From positions 121,890 to 185,889 of the forward strand of contig JAGYIG010000002.1 of the NCBI GenBank assembly GCA_018402455.1: 64,000 bases of DNA. The letters run 5' to 3'. Both the position numbers and the translations under genes were made by a program. How positions within the stretch are numbered: the stretch's first letter is position 1; each line of letters opens with the position of its first letter. Below are positions 9,229 to 17,607 of the stretch, in pieces. Source of the DNA: Opitutaceae bacterium (GTDB lineage: Bacteria > Verrucomicrobiota > Verrucomicrobiia > Opitutales > Opitutaceae). Below the pieces are notes generated by a model that saw only the letters and a program-made list of their open reading frames with translations, did no database searches and was not told where the DNA came from.

Positions 9229-9902
9229 CTAACGGCTCTTCTGGCGATGTTTTATGAGAGGCGCGGTTGCCGCCTCTGTCTCCGGGTCGGTGTCCAGGGA
9301 ACGCCACAGATACCAACTGGCGACGCTGCGCCAGGGGCGCCATTTTTCGGCATGTTGGAGCAGCTGTGGCGGAGTGACCTTGCGCCCGTGGCGGAAGTGG
9401 CGGCTGAAAGCCTGGCCGATCGCGAAATCCCCGGTGGGCATGACATCCGGGCGGCCGAGTTTGAACATCAGCAGCATGTGCACCGTCCAGGGACCGATGC
9501 CTCGCACGGTGGTCAGGCGCTCGATTAGCTCGTCGTCGGTGAGTTTTCGGGCGGTCCGCATATCGGGCACGACCCCGGCGCGGGTTTTGGCCGCGAGATC
9601 CCGGACGGCGCGCAGTTTGTTGGCGGACAAGCCGGCGGCGCGCAGGGGAGCGTCGGCGAGGCCCTCGATCGCAGCCGGAGTTGGTGGCTTGCCCGTCAGG
9701 GCGAGGACCCGTTGGTGAATACGGGCGGCGGCTTTGCCGTTGAGCTGTTGGCTGATGATGGAACCGAGGAGGGAAGGGAACAGGCCGTGGGAACGGTGCA
9801 GGGTGAGCCCCAAAGGACCGGCGTGGTCGATGAGTTCGGCGAGTTTGGGTCCGCCGTGCGAAGAGCGGCGACCGCTTGGTCGCAATCGTAGCGGGGCTTC
9901 AT
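9229..9902 (-). pseudogene. AlkA-like 3-methyladenine DNA glycosylase, frameshifted near its start
   Basis: HhH-GPD base-excision glycosylase of the AlkA/DNA-3-methyladenine glycosylase II type. The start ATG (9900-9902) overlaps the ogt stop as ATGA. It reads MKPRYDCDQAVAALRTADP, then loses frame near 9850. The rest is intact in the next frame: KLAELIDHAGPLGLTL, SIISQQLNGKAAARI, the helix-hairpin-helix LTTVRGIGPWTVHMLLMFKLGRPDVMPTGDFAI with its catalytic Asp, and WRPWRSVASWYLWR. Restoring one C in GGACCCAAACTC (CCC to CCCC) rejoins the two parts as TADPKLAEL and gives about 224 aa. A homopolymer base loss fits a sequence error as well as a mutation. Confidence 0.85.
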
Positions 9903-10378
9903 GCCCCCCAAAATTGGCTGCCTTCGATGGAGAGCAGTTGGAGCTTGGTGTCGATGCCACCGGGCGCGGAAAAACCGGTCATCTTGCCGTTGGCCCCCAC
10001 GAAGCGATGGCAGGGCACGAGCAACGGCCACGGGTTTTTCCCCAGGGCGTTGCCGACGGCGCGACCCACCGCCGGAGTTTCCCCGATGGCTCTGGCGAGG
10101 TCACCATAGGTGGCGGTCTGGCCGGATTTGATTTTCAGGGCCGCGCGGTAGACGCGTTTTTGGAAGGCGGAAACTTGACTCCAGGCCAGCGGGACGTCTG
10201 CGAAGTCCTCGCCGCCCTGTTGCAGGTGGCGCTGCACGCGGGGGAGGAGGGGCTGCAACCAAGAGGGAGGCTGGGTCGAATCCTCCACGCTCGTCCGCAA
10301 CATGAAGCGGGTAACCTTATCCTGCTCCCACTGGATTGAACACGGACCCATGGCAGTGGCAAAGGTGTGGGTGAGCAT
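9899..10378 (-). CDS. ogt: Methylated-DNA--protein-cysteine methyltransferase
   Basis: Repairs O6-alkylguanine by moving the alkyl group to its own cysteine. The 159-aa protein has the invariant active-site motif PCHR (122-125, acceptor Cys123) in LLVPCHRFVGANGKMTGFSAPGG, and the DNA-binding helix region YGDLARAIGETPAVGRAVGNALGKNP, where RAVGNALGKNP is the family signature. Its TGA overlaps the ATG of the downstream alkA-like gene, so the two make a translationally coupled alkylation-repair pair. There is no N-terminal Ada regulatory domain. Which of Ogt or Ada-C is the better name cannot be decided by eye. Confidence 0.93.
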   Translation of the reverse strand: MLTHTFATAMGPCSIQWEQDKVTRFMLRTSVEDSTQPPSWLQPLLPRVQRHLQQGGEDFADVPLAWSQVSAFQKRVYRAALKIKSGQTATYGDLARAIGETPAVGRAVGNALGKNPWPLLVPCHRFVGANGKMTGFSAPGGIDTKLQLLSIEGSQFWGA

Positions 10379-10544
10379 GAACTCAGCTTGGGATCAGGCG
10401 GTGGCCTGTCGAGCCTGAGCACCGTTACCGAGGGCGGAACAGGAGGGGCTGCAGCGCAACCCTCCGCGTGCTTTTGCGCTGACGCTACGGGATCGGTAGC
10501 GGTGGCCCATCGCTTGATCGACCTCGCGGACTTTCCCCGCCTGA

Positions 10545-11165
10545 TCAGGAGCCGGGCGCAGGCGCTACGATCCCGATTCGCACCGCTTCTTCCAGCATGG
10601 CCGACATGCGCTCCCACATCGGTACCGAACCCTGTTGTAGGCACTGATTCCGGGCCACGACCCGGTCGTGGGTGATGCCGTGCTCCTTCCAGGATGCGCC
10701 CTCGGTCATGAGGTTCAGCAGCATGGGCTGAAAGCGGTCACAGGAGAGGGCGAATTGGGCTTCCGGGGTGGTTTGCGCTTCAAATTCATCCCAGCATTGC
10801 CGGAACTCCGCGGCTTGGTCATCGGGCAACAGGCCGAAAATACGGTCGGCCGCCCGGGCTTCGCGCTCATGCTGATCGGTCATGCCCACGGCGTCGTAGG
10901 CGAAGGTATCGCCGGCGTCGATTTCGACCAAATCGTGCAGAATGACCATTTTGAGCACTCGCAGCACGTCCAGACCGGGCTGATTGGCATGCTCGGCGAG
11001 TAGAATCACCGCGAGGCAAAGGTGCCAGGAGTGCTCCGCGTCGTTCTCCTGGCGCCGGCTATTGATAAGTTTCGTTTGGCGAAAGACTTCCTTAAGTTTG
11101 TCGACCTCGATCATGAAGGCGATCTGGCGACCCAATCGGTCGGTGCCGGGGGCGATTTGACTCAT
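10545..11165 (-). CDS. HD-domain hydrolase (YfbR/5'-nucleotidase-like)
   Basis: A 206-aa HD-superfamily metal-dependent phosphohydrolase; the start is put at ATG 11165 (MSQIAPGTDRLGRQIAF) rather than the upstream in-frame ATG at 11201. The metal ligands are visible as the first His in NDAEHSWHLCLA, the HD pair in KMVILHDLVEIDAGD and a later Asp in FALSCDRFQPMLLN. This layout matches the small HD_3 proteins related to 5'-deoxynucleotidase YfbR. A nucleotide-pool role is plausible, but the substrate is not proven. It is on the minus strand, divergent from serA. Confidence 0.8.
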   Translation of the reverse strand: MSQIAPGTDRLGRQIAFMIEVDKLKEVFRQTKLINSRRQENDAEHSWHLCLAVILLAEHANQPGLDVLRVLKMVILHDLVEIDAGDTFAYDAVGMTDQHEREARAADRIFGLLPDDQAAEFRQCWDEFEAQTTPEAQFALSCDRFQPMLLNLMTEGASWKEHGITHDRVVARNQCLQQGSVPMWERMSAMLEEAVRIGIVAPAPGS

Positions 11166-11306
11166 GGGCAACAGCTGAACGGACCCGGGGGGAGATGGCA
11201 ATCGAGGAGACCCGGCCGATGCAGGCCCGCGGTGAGGTGTTGGGTGAAGTGAGCTTTTCCTTGCCGGGTGGCGAGGTGGCCTCTTCCCTGCGAGGCGACT
11301 GACCTC

Positions 11307-12896
11307 ATGAAAATCCTCGTAGCCGACAAGATCTCAGCCAAAGGAGTAGCCTATCTGCGGGAGCAGCCAGGCTTCGAAGTGGTGGAGGCCTACGGGTCTT
11401 CCCCCGAGCAGGTGCTCGAATTGGTGAAGGACGTGCACGCGATCGCGGTGCGATCCGAAACCAAAATCAGCCGTGAAGTTCTGGCGGCTGCGCCTCTACT
11501 CAAGGTGGTGGGCCGAGCGGGGGTGGGCGTGGACAATGTCGATGTCGAGGCTGCCACCGAGCGGGGGGTGGTGGTGATGAATACGCCCTCGGGCAACACC
11601 ATCGCCACGGCTGAACTGACCTTTGCTCACATTCTTTCGGGCGCGCGCCCCGTCCCCCAAGCCTCCGCCTCGATGCGCGCAGGGCGGTGGGACCGCAAGG
11701 TGTTCGCCGGGGTGGAGCTTTTCCGCAAGACTCTGGGCATTATTGGCATGGGCCGCATCGGTGGCGAAGTCGCGAAACGAGCGCAGGCTTTTGGCATGAG
11801 GGTGCTCGCTTACGATCCCTACCTGGCACCGAGTCGCGCCAAAGCGATGCAAGTGGAAGGAGTGACCCTGGACGAGTTGTTGACTCATGCCGATTTCATC
11901 ACCGTGCACATGCCGCTGACCGATGACACCCGATACATGATCGACGAGAAAGCACTGGCGAAGTGCAAATCCGGGGTGCGCATTTTCAACTGTGCCCGGG
12001 GAGGCATCATCAAGGAATCCGCGTTGGCCGAGGCCCTTAAATCCGGTCAGGTGGGCGCGGCGGGTCTGGACGTATTTGAAGAGGAACCGCTGGCCGAGAA
12101 CAGTGAGCTGCGGGCCTTGCCCAATCTGAACCTGACGCCTCACCTCGGAGCTTCGACCGTCGAAGCTCAGGCAGCGGTGGGCGTGGAAATCGCCGAACAA
12201 ATCGCGGACGTCCTCAGCCGCGGCATCATCCGCAACGCCGTGAACATGCCCTCGATCGACAGTGCGGCGCTCAAGGTGCTGGGACCCTACCTCGATCTGG
12301 GTAAAAAGTTGGGCACCTTGGTGCAGCAGATTGCCCCCGCTCAAATCGAAGCACTGCACATCACTTATTGGGGCAAGATCATCGACTTGGACGCGAATGC
12401 GGTGACCCGGGCCATTCAAGGGGGCTGGCTGCGCCGGATCAGCGGCGACGACGTCAATGAGGTCAACGCGCCCTACTTGCTCAAGCGGCTGGGCGTCGAA
12501 GTCGAAGTGACCAAATCCAACTCGGACGTGGACTACACGGAGTTGATTGAAGTGGCGGCGATCGACGGAGAGGGCAACCGCCACAGTGCCCAGGGCACCC
12601 TGATCGGTAAGGCCCAACAGCCACGGATCGTCGGGATCAACGGCCGGGAAGTGGAAGTCGCCGCCGAAGGCAAGTTGCTGGTGCTCGAAAATCTGGATTT
12701 GCCGGGCATGGTGGGAGAGGTGGGCACCTTGTTGGGGAAGGCCGGAGTGAACATCGCCGACATGTCGCTCAGTCGCCTTGTGCAGGGCGAAACTGCCTAT
12801 ATGGTGGTGCGAGTGGACAATGAACCCAGTGTGGAGGCCCGCGCTGAAATCAAAGGCCACGCCAAGATCAAGCTCGCCAAATTCGTTCAGCTTTAA
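11307..12896 (+). CDS. serA: D-3-phosphoglycerate dehydrogenase
   Basis: First step of serine synthesis: 3-phosphoglycerate to 3-phosphohydroxypyruvate with NAD. The start ATG at 11307 (MKILVADKISAKG) is preferred over 11268, whose extra 13 residues look non-homologous. This gives 529 aa, the long SerA type. Visible are the Rossmann motif GIIGMGRIGGEVAKRA, the substrate/catalytic RGGIIKESAL, GLDVFEEEP and the catalytic His in TPHLGASTVEAQ. An intervening ASB-like regulatory domain and a C-terminal ACT domain (LVLENLDLPGMVGEVG, AGVNIADMSLSR) follow, so serine feedback is likely. plsY begins 18 bp downstream. Confidence 0.96.
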   Translation: MKILVADKISAKGVAYLREQPGFEVVEAYGSSPEQVLELVKDVHAIAVRSETKISREVLAAAPLLKVVGRAGVGVDNVDVEAATERGVVVMNTPSGNTIATAELTFAHILSGARPVPQASASMRAGRWDRKVFAGVELFRKTLGIIGMGRIGGEVAKRAQAFGMRVLAYDPYLAPSRAKAMQVEGVTLDELLTHADFITVHMPLTDDTRYMIDEKALAKCKSGVRIFNCARGGIIKESALAEALKSGQVGAAGLDVFEEEPLAENSELRALPNLNLTPHLGASTVEAQAAVGVEIAEQIADVLSRGIIRNAVNMPSIDSAALKVLGPYLDLGKKLGTLVQQIAPAQIEALHITYWGKIIDLDANAVTRAIQGGWLRRISGDDVNEVNAPYLLKRLGVEVEVTKSNSDVDYTELIEVAAIDGEGNRHSAQGTLIGKAQQPRIVGINGREVEVAAEGKLLVLENLDLPGMVGEVGTLLGKAGVNIADMSLSRLVQGETAYMVVRVDNEPSVEARAEIKGHAKIKLAKFVQL

Positions 12897-12914
12897 CCCC
12901 GTTCCGACCCCGCC

Positions 12915-13529
12915 ATGGTGCTCCCCCTCGTCATCACCCTGATCATCGGCTACCTGCTGGGATCGGTTCCGTTTGGCTACTTGGTCGCCCGAGCCAAGGG
13001 GGTGAATATTTTTGAGGTCGGTAGCAAAAACCCCGGGGCGACCAATGTGAAACGGGTGCTCGGCTCCGGTCCGGGTAATCTGGTGTTTGCCTTGGATGCG
13101 ATGAAAGGGCTGGTGGCCACCGTCCTCCCCCTGGCTTTGCAGCTGGGCGGGCCGTCGGGCTCGTTGGGCTACGACATGGGTGGGGTCGCGGGAGTCGTCG
13201 GTGCCGTCATGGGCCATTCGTTTTCCTGCTTCACCAAGTTTCGCGGGGGGAAAGGCGTGGCCACTGCCGCGGGCGGATTGTTTGTGCTCATGCCGGTGCC
13301 CTGCCTCGCCGCGGCCGGGGGTTGGGGCGTGACCTTTGCTCTGTCGAAGTATGTCTCGCTGGCCTCGATCGTGGCGGCTGCCGTGATAGCGATCGGGCCG
13401 TGGTTTTTGGATTTCAGCATCGTGATCAAAGTCATGGCCAGTGTTCTCGGGGTGCTCGTGATCGCTCGCCACCATGCCAATATCAAACGGCTGCTGGCTG
13501 GCACCGAACACCGCTGGGGTCGCCCGTAG
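12915..13529 (+). CDS. plsY: Glycerol-3-phosphate acyltransferase PlsY
   Basis: Integral membrane enzyme that transfers acyl from acyl-phosphate to glycerol-3-phosphate, the first step of phospholipid synthesis. It has 204 aa, the usual size, with several hydrophobic segments. All three conserved loop motifs are visible: GSVPFGYLVARAKG, then SKNPGATNVKRVLG, and GHSFSCFTKFRGGKGVATAAG. It lies 18 bp after serA and 24 bp before hom, so it is probably cotranscribed with amino-acid genes although the pathways are unrelated. Confidence 0.96.
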   Translation: MVLPLVITLIIGYLLGSVPFGYLVARAKGVNIFEVGSKNPGATNVKRVLGSGPGNLVFALDAMKGLVATVLPLALQLGGPSGSLGYDMGGVAGVVGAVMGHSFSCFTKFRGGKGVATAAGGLFVLMPVPCLAAAGGWGVTFALSKYVSLASIVAAAVIAIGPWFLDFSIVIKVMASVLGVLVIARHHANIKRLLAGTEHRWGRP

Positions 13530-13553
13530 CGGTTTCCGGACCTCTTACTCGTT

Positions 13554-14861
13554 ATGAACGATCTTCCTGTCGTTAACATTGGCATCTGTGGCCTCGGCAC
13601 CGTGGGGCAGGGGGTGTGGAAACACGTCACGCGCTCACGGGCCAAACTCGAAGCCCGTCTCGGGGCCAAACTCCGGCTGACCCGGGCCTCGGTGCGCGAC
13701 CTGACAAAAAAACGTCAGGTGCGGGTGGGGGCTTCCCGCCTCACCACGGACCCCATGGAGGTGGCGACGGATCCCAAGATTCAGATCGTCTGTGAACTGA
13801 TCGGCGGCACCACCGTCGCCAAAGCCGTCACCCTCGCGGCCCTGCGGATGGGGAAAACGGTGGTTTCGGCGAACAAGGCGCTGGTTTGCGAACACGGTCC
13901 GGAGATCTTCGCCGAGGCCCGCAAGCACGGGGGACACTATTTTTTTGAGGCGGCTGTCGCCGGTGGGATCCCGATCATCAAGGCAATCCGGGAAGGGCTC
14001 GTGGCCAATCGATTTGATCGAATCTATGGCATCCTGAACGGCACGTGTAACTACATCCTGACCCGCATGGAGCGGGAGCGGCTGACCTACGGCGAGATCC
14101 TCAAGGAAGCCAAAGCCCGAGGTTACGCCGAGGCCGACGAGTCGCTCGATGTTGATGGGTGGGATACCGCGCACAAGGCGTCAATTATCGCGTATTTGGC
14201 CCACGGCACCTGGGTGCCGACCCAAGCGATGGGCGTCGAGGGCATCACCCGCATCACCCAGGTCGATATGCACTATGCCCGCGAGCACGACCTCGCCATC
14301 AAGCTGCTGGCGGTGATCGAACGCGATTTTAAGACTGATGAATTATCGGTGGTGGTTGCCCCGATGCTGCTCCCGCGCACGAAGGTGCTGGCCAACGTCA
14401 ACGAGGTCTTCAACGGCGTCTCCGTCACGGGGGATGTGGTGGGCGAGACGATCTACATCGGCCGCGGCGCCGGTCAGGATGCGACCGCGAGTGCGGTGAT
14501 CAGTGACATCGTGGATGGCGTGACCCTGTTGGTCCGGGGCAACGCGGCGCTGCCGGAACCGGTGGAGCACCACTGCCCCCCACGCCCGCCCGAGCACAGC
14601 ACCAACCGTTACTACTTGCGGCTCGACGTCAAAGATGAGCCGGGCGTGCTCTCGAAGATTGCGGCGGCGACCGCCCGGTTCAAGGTCAGCATTGCCAGCG
14701 TACAGCAGACGCAGAGCACCCGCGCCGCGGCGGCCACACTCATGCTGACCACCCACCTTACCAACGAAAAAGCGATCCGTTCCGCGGTCGCGCAACTGCG
14801 GCGCTTGGCCGGTGTGCTGGGCACTCCGCAATTGCTGCGCATCGCCTCGTTTGAGGACTGA
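13554..14861 (+). CDS. hom: Homoserine dehydrogenase
   Basis: Reduces aspartate semialdehyde to homoserine in the threonine, methionine and isoleucine route. The 435-aa protein begins with the NAD(P) motif GICGLGTVGQGVW. It carries the signatures VSANKALVCEHG and FEAAVAGGIPIIKAIREG, followed by RIYGILNGTCNYILTRM and the catalytic region EADESLDVDGWDTAHKAS. A C-terminal ACT domain (YYLRLDVKDEPGVLSKIA) points to threonine feedback. It is followed after 11 bp by lysC and then thrC, a compact threonine-biosynthesis operon. Confidence 0.97.
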   Translation: MNDLPVVNIGICGLGTVGQGVWKHVTRSRAKLEARLGAKLRLTRASVRDLTKKRQVRVGASRLTTDPMEVATDPKIQIVCELIGGTTVAKAVTLAALRMGKTVVSANKALVCEHGPEIFAEARKHGGHYFFEAAVAGGIPIIKAIREGLVANRFDRIYGILNGTCNYILTRMERERLTYGEILKEAKARGYAEADESLDVDGWDTAHKASIIAYLAHGTWVPTQAMGVEGITRITQVDMHYAREHDLAIKLLAVIERDFKTDELSVVVAPMLLPRTKVLANVNEVFNGVSVTGDVVGETIYIGRGAGQDATASAVISDIVDGVTLLVRGNAALPEPVEHHCPPRPPEHSTNRYYLRLDVKDEPGVLSKIAAATARFKVSIASVQQTQSTRAAAATLMLTTHLTNEKAIRSAVAQLRRLAGVLGTPQLLRIASFED

Positions 14862-14872
14862 TTGGAATATTC

Positions 14873-16090
14873 ATGTCACGCATCGTGCAAAAATACGGCG
14901 GCACCTCGGTAGGCGACGTCGAACGGATCAAGAAAGTCGCCGATCGTATCCGGCTGACCATCAACGAGGGCCACCAAGTGGTCGCGGTCGTATCGGCGCG
15001 GGCGGGTGTCACCAATGAATTGATCGCCCGGGCCCGCGAGATCACCCTGCAACCCAGCGAGCGCGAGATGGACATGCTGCTGTCGGTGGGCGAGCAGGAG
15101 ACCATTGCCCTGACCGCCCTCGCCCTGCATGAACTGGGCGTTCCGGCGGTTTCGTTCACCGGAGCTCAAGCCGGGATCCAGACCGATACCATCCACACCA
15201 AGGCCAAGATCCAGGCAATCAACGCCGATGCCGTGGAAGCGCAATTGCGGGCCGGCCGTGCCGTCATCATCGCCGGCTTCCAGGGGGTCAACGAACACGG
15301 ACACATCACCACCTTCGGCCGCGGCGGATCCGACCTCTCCGCCATCGCCATCGCTTCCGCCCTCAAGGCCGACCGCTGTGAGATCTACACCGACGTCGAC
15401 GGCGTTTACACGGCGGACCCCCGGGTCGTGACCGCGGCCCAAAAGCTCGAGGAAATTTCCTATGATGAAATGCTTGAGCTCGCCTCTTCCGGATCGAAGG
15501 TCATGCAGTCACGGTCCGTTGAGTTCGCCCACAAACACAAAGTCGTTTTCGAAGTCCGCTCATCCTTTAACTTCAACCGAGGAACCATCGTGAAAGAAGA
15601 AGTGCCGCAAATGGAAAAAGTCGTCGTGCGCGGCGTCGCCGTCGACCGTGATCAAGCCAAGGTAATCGTGAGTAACATCATGGATAAACCCGGCTCGGCC
15701 GCCAAGGTGTTTCAGGCCATGGCCGATGCCACCATCGTGGTGGACATGATCGTGCAAAACGTGGGCCGCAACGGGATTGCCAACCTCACCTTCACCGTCC
15801 CGCTGGGCGACACCTTGAAGGCCCAGAAGGCGCTGGAACCCGTCCTCGATGAGTTGGGCGGCGGTCATGTCGCCGTCCACGAGAACATCGCCAAACTCTC
15901 CGTGGTGGGGGTGGGGATGAAGACCCATTCGGGGGTGGCGGCCGACCTCTTCCGCGCGCTGGCCGATGCCGACGTCAACATCGACATGATCACCACCTCC
16001 GAGATCAAGATCTCGGTCGTCGTCGACCAAGACAAGGCGGATGACGCGGCCCGCGCGGTGCACACCGCATTCGGTCTGGATGCCCGCTGA
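14873..16090 (+). CDS. lysC: Aspartate kinase
   Basis: Phosphorylates aspartate, the first step toward lysine, threonine and methionine. The 405-aa monofunctional enzyme starts with the kinase signature KYGGTSVGDVERI, then has LLSVGEQETIA, FTGAQAGIQTD and FGRGGSDLSAIAIA, followed by YTDVDGVYTADPRVV. Two C-terminal ACT repeats are visible (AKVIVSNIMDKPGSAAKVFQ and LSVVGVGMKTHSGVAADLF), so it should be feedback-inhibited by lysine and/or threonine. It lies between hom and thrC with short gaps (11 and 27 bp). Confidence 0.97.
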   Translation: MSRIVQKYGGTSVGDVERIKKVADRIRLTINEGHQVVAVVSARAGVTNELIARAREITLQPSEREMDMLLSVGEQETIALTALALHELGVPAVSFTGAQAGIQTDTIHTKAKIQAINADAVEAQLRAGRAVIIAGFQGVNEHGHITTFGRGGSDLSAIAIASALKADRCEIYTDVDGVYTADPRVVTAAQKLEEISYDEMLELASSGSKVMQSRSVEFAHKHKVVFEVRSSFNFNRGTIVKEEVPQMEKVVVRGVAVDRDQAKVIVSNIMDKPGSAAKVFQAMADATIVVDMIVQNVGRNGIANLTFTVPLGDTLKAQKALEPVLDELGGGHVAVHENIAKLSVVGVGMKTHSGVAADLFRALADADVNIDMITTSEIKISVVVDQDKADDAARAVHTAFGLDAR

Positions 16091-16117
16091 GTCAAGTCAG
16101 CGACTTATCCCGGAGTC

Positions 16118-17479
16118 ATGAAGTTTATCTCCACGCGCGGCGAAACGTCCCCGCTGGGATTCAGTGACGCCGTGGCCACGGGTTTGGCGCCGGATGGCGG
16201 TCTGTTTCTGCCGGCCGAGCTGCCGCGGATTTCCGCGGCGGATCTGACCGCCTGGCGGGACTTGGCCTACCCTGGCCTGTGTGTGGCGTTCCTGCGCCGG
16301 TTTGCCACGGACATCGATGAGCCGACCTTTGCGGCGATTGTCGCCCGGTCTTACGCCCATTTTGATCATCCCGAAATCGCGCCCCTGGTGCCCTTGGCGG
16401 ATAACCTGCAGGTGCTCGAGCTTTTCCACGGCCCCACCCTGGCCTTCAAGGACTTTGCCCTGCAACTGCTGGGCAACCTCTACGAACACCAGTGCCGCAG
16501 CCGCCACCAAAGCATCAACGTCCTGGGGGCCACCTCGGGGGACACGGGAGCGGCGGCGATCCATGGCCTGCTCGGCAAACCGGGAACCGCCATCTTTATC
16601 CTCTATCCTGATGGCCGGGTGGCTCCGCTGCAGGAACGGCAAATGACCTGCACGGGAGCGGCCAACGTGTATGCCATGGCGATTGAAGGTTCGTTTGATG
16701 ATGCGCAGGATGCGTTGAAGGAGATCTTCGCGGACCAAGCGTTTCGCACCCAGCACCGGCTTTCCGCCGTGAACTCCATCAACCTCGCCCGGGTTTTGGC
16801 CCAGTGCGTTTACTACCTCTCCGCCTGGTTGCGCGTGCCGGTCGCGCAACAGGACAACGTGGAATTCGTGGTGCCGACCGGCAACTTCGGCAATGTGCTC
16901 GCCGGGTGGTTCCTACAGCGGATGGGCGTGCCGATTCGCGGTTTCCGGGTGGCGACGAACCAGAACGATATTCTCCATCGTCTCTTTACCACCGGTAACT
17001 ATCAGGTGGATACGGTGGCGCCGAGCGTGGCGCCCTCGATGGATATTCAGGTGGCCTCCAATTTCGAACGCTTCCTCTACTACCACGAGGGGCGGGACCC
17101 CGCGCGGGTGCGCGAGATCATGGCGACGTTCAAATCCACCGGGACCTACCGTTTCGAGCATTTTGACGCCGACACGTTTTCCGCCACGCGGTGCGTCGAT
17201 GCCGAGATTCCCGTGATCATCAAGTCAGTGTATGATCGATACGGATACGTGGTGGATCCGCATACGGCGTGTGCGTTCGCGGCCCCGGATCCGGACCGAC
17301 TGAGCGTGGTGTTGGCGACTGCGCATCCGGCCAAGTTTCCGGAAACCATCAAACGGGCGATTGGGCATGAGCCCCGCCACCCCTCCCTTGAGGTGCTCAA
17401 GGCCCGACCAATCGTAAAGCACGCCGTGGCGGCCAACGCCGGGGCCATTCGAACCTTCATCGATCAGCACGCGGTTTGA
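16118..17479 (+). CDS. thrC: Threonine synthase
   Basis: PLP enzyme that turns O-phosphohomoserine into threonine. The 453-aa length fits the long bacterial ThrC type. The N-terminal FISTRGETSPLGFSDAV and the PLP-lysine motif PTLAFKDFALQLLGN are diagnostic, as are LGATSGDTGAAAIHG and the glycine-rich VPTGNFGNVLAGW. It is the last gene of hom-lysC-thrC. A GC-rich hairpin lies about 80 bp beyond the stop, facing the convergent glycosidase gene. Confidence 0.97.
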   Translation: MKFISTRGETSPLGFSDAVATGLAPDGGLFLPAELPRISAADLTAWRDLAYPGLCVAFLRRFATDIDEPTFAAIVARSYAHFDHPEIAPLVPLADNLQVLELFHGPTLAFKDFALQLLGNLYEHQCRSRHQSINVLGATSGDTGAAAIHGLLGKPGTAIFILYPDGRVAPLQERQMTCTGAANVYAMAIEGSFDDAQDALKEIFADQAFRTQHRLSAVNSINLARVLAQCVYYLSAWLRVPVAQQDNVEFVVPTGNFGNVLAGWFLQRMGVPIRGFRVATNQNDILHRLFTTGNYQVDTVAPSVAPSMDIQVASNFERFLYYHEGRDPARVREIMATFKSTGTYRFEHFDADTFSATRCVDAEIPVIIKSVYDRYGYVVDPHTACAFAAPDPDRLSVVLATAHPAKFPETIKRAIGHEPRHPSLEVLKARPIVKHAVAANAGAIRTFIDQHAV

Positions 17480-17561
17480 GCCGGCGGCGGTGCGTGGGGC
17501 CTAACTGATGTAATTTCCACCCTGAGCCGCGGGGGGATTGGGATCTATTGGTTTGGGCAAA

Positions 17562-17580
17562 CTCCCTCCCGCGGGGGGAG
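17562..17580. terminator. Possible bidirectional terminator hairpin
   Basis: CTCCC (17562-17566) pairs with GGGAG (17576-17580), with an inner CCC/GGG extension and one bulged T. It sits in the 128-bp gap between convergent thrC and the GH9-like gene. No good T tract follows on either strand, so termination activity is only an inference from position. Confidence 0.4.
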
Positions 17581-17607
17581 CTGATGGAGTGAATCGCGCA
17601 CGGATCG

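Noticed and set aside
11496..13511. 671-codon open frame on the minus strand, antisense to serA and plsY
   Set aside because: It mirrors genuine serA/plsY codons, is His/Gln/Gly-rich with no motif, and the plus-strand genes are certain. It is a high-GC shadow.
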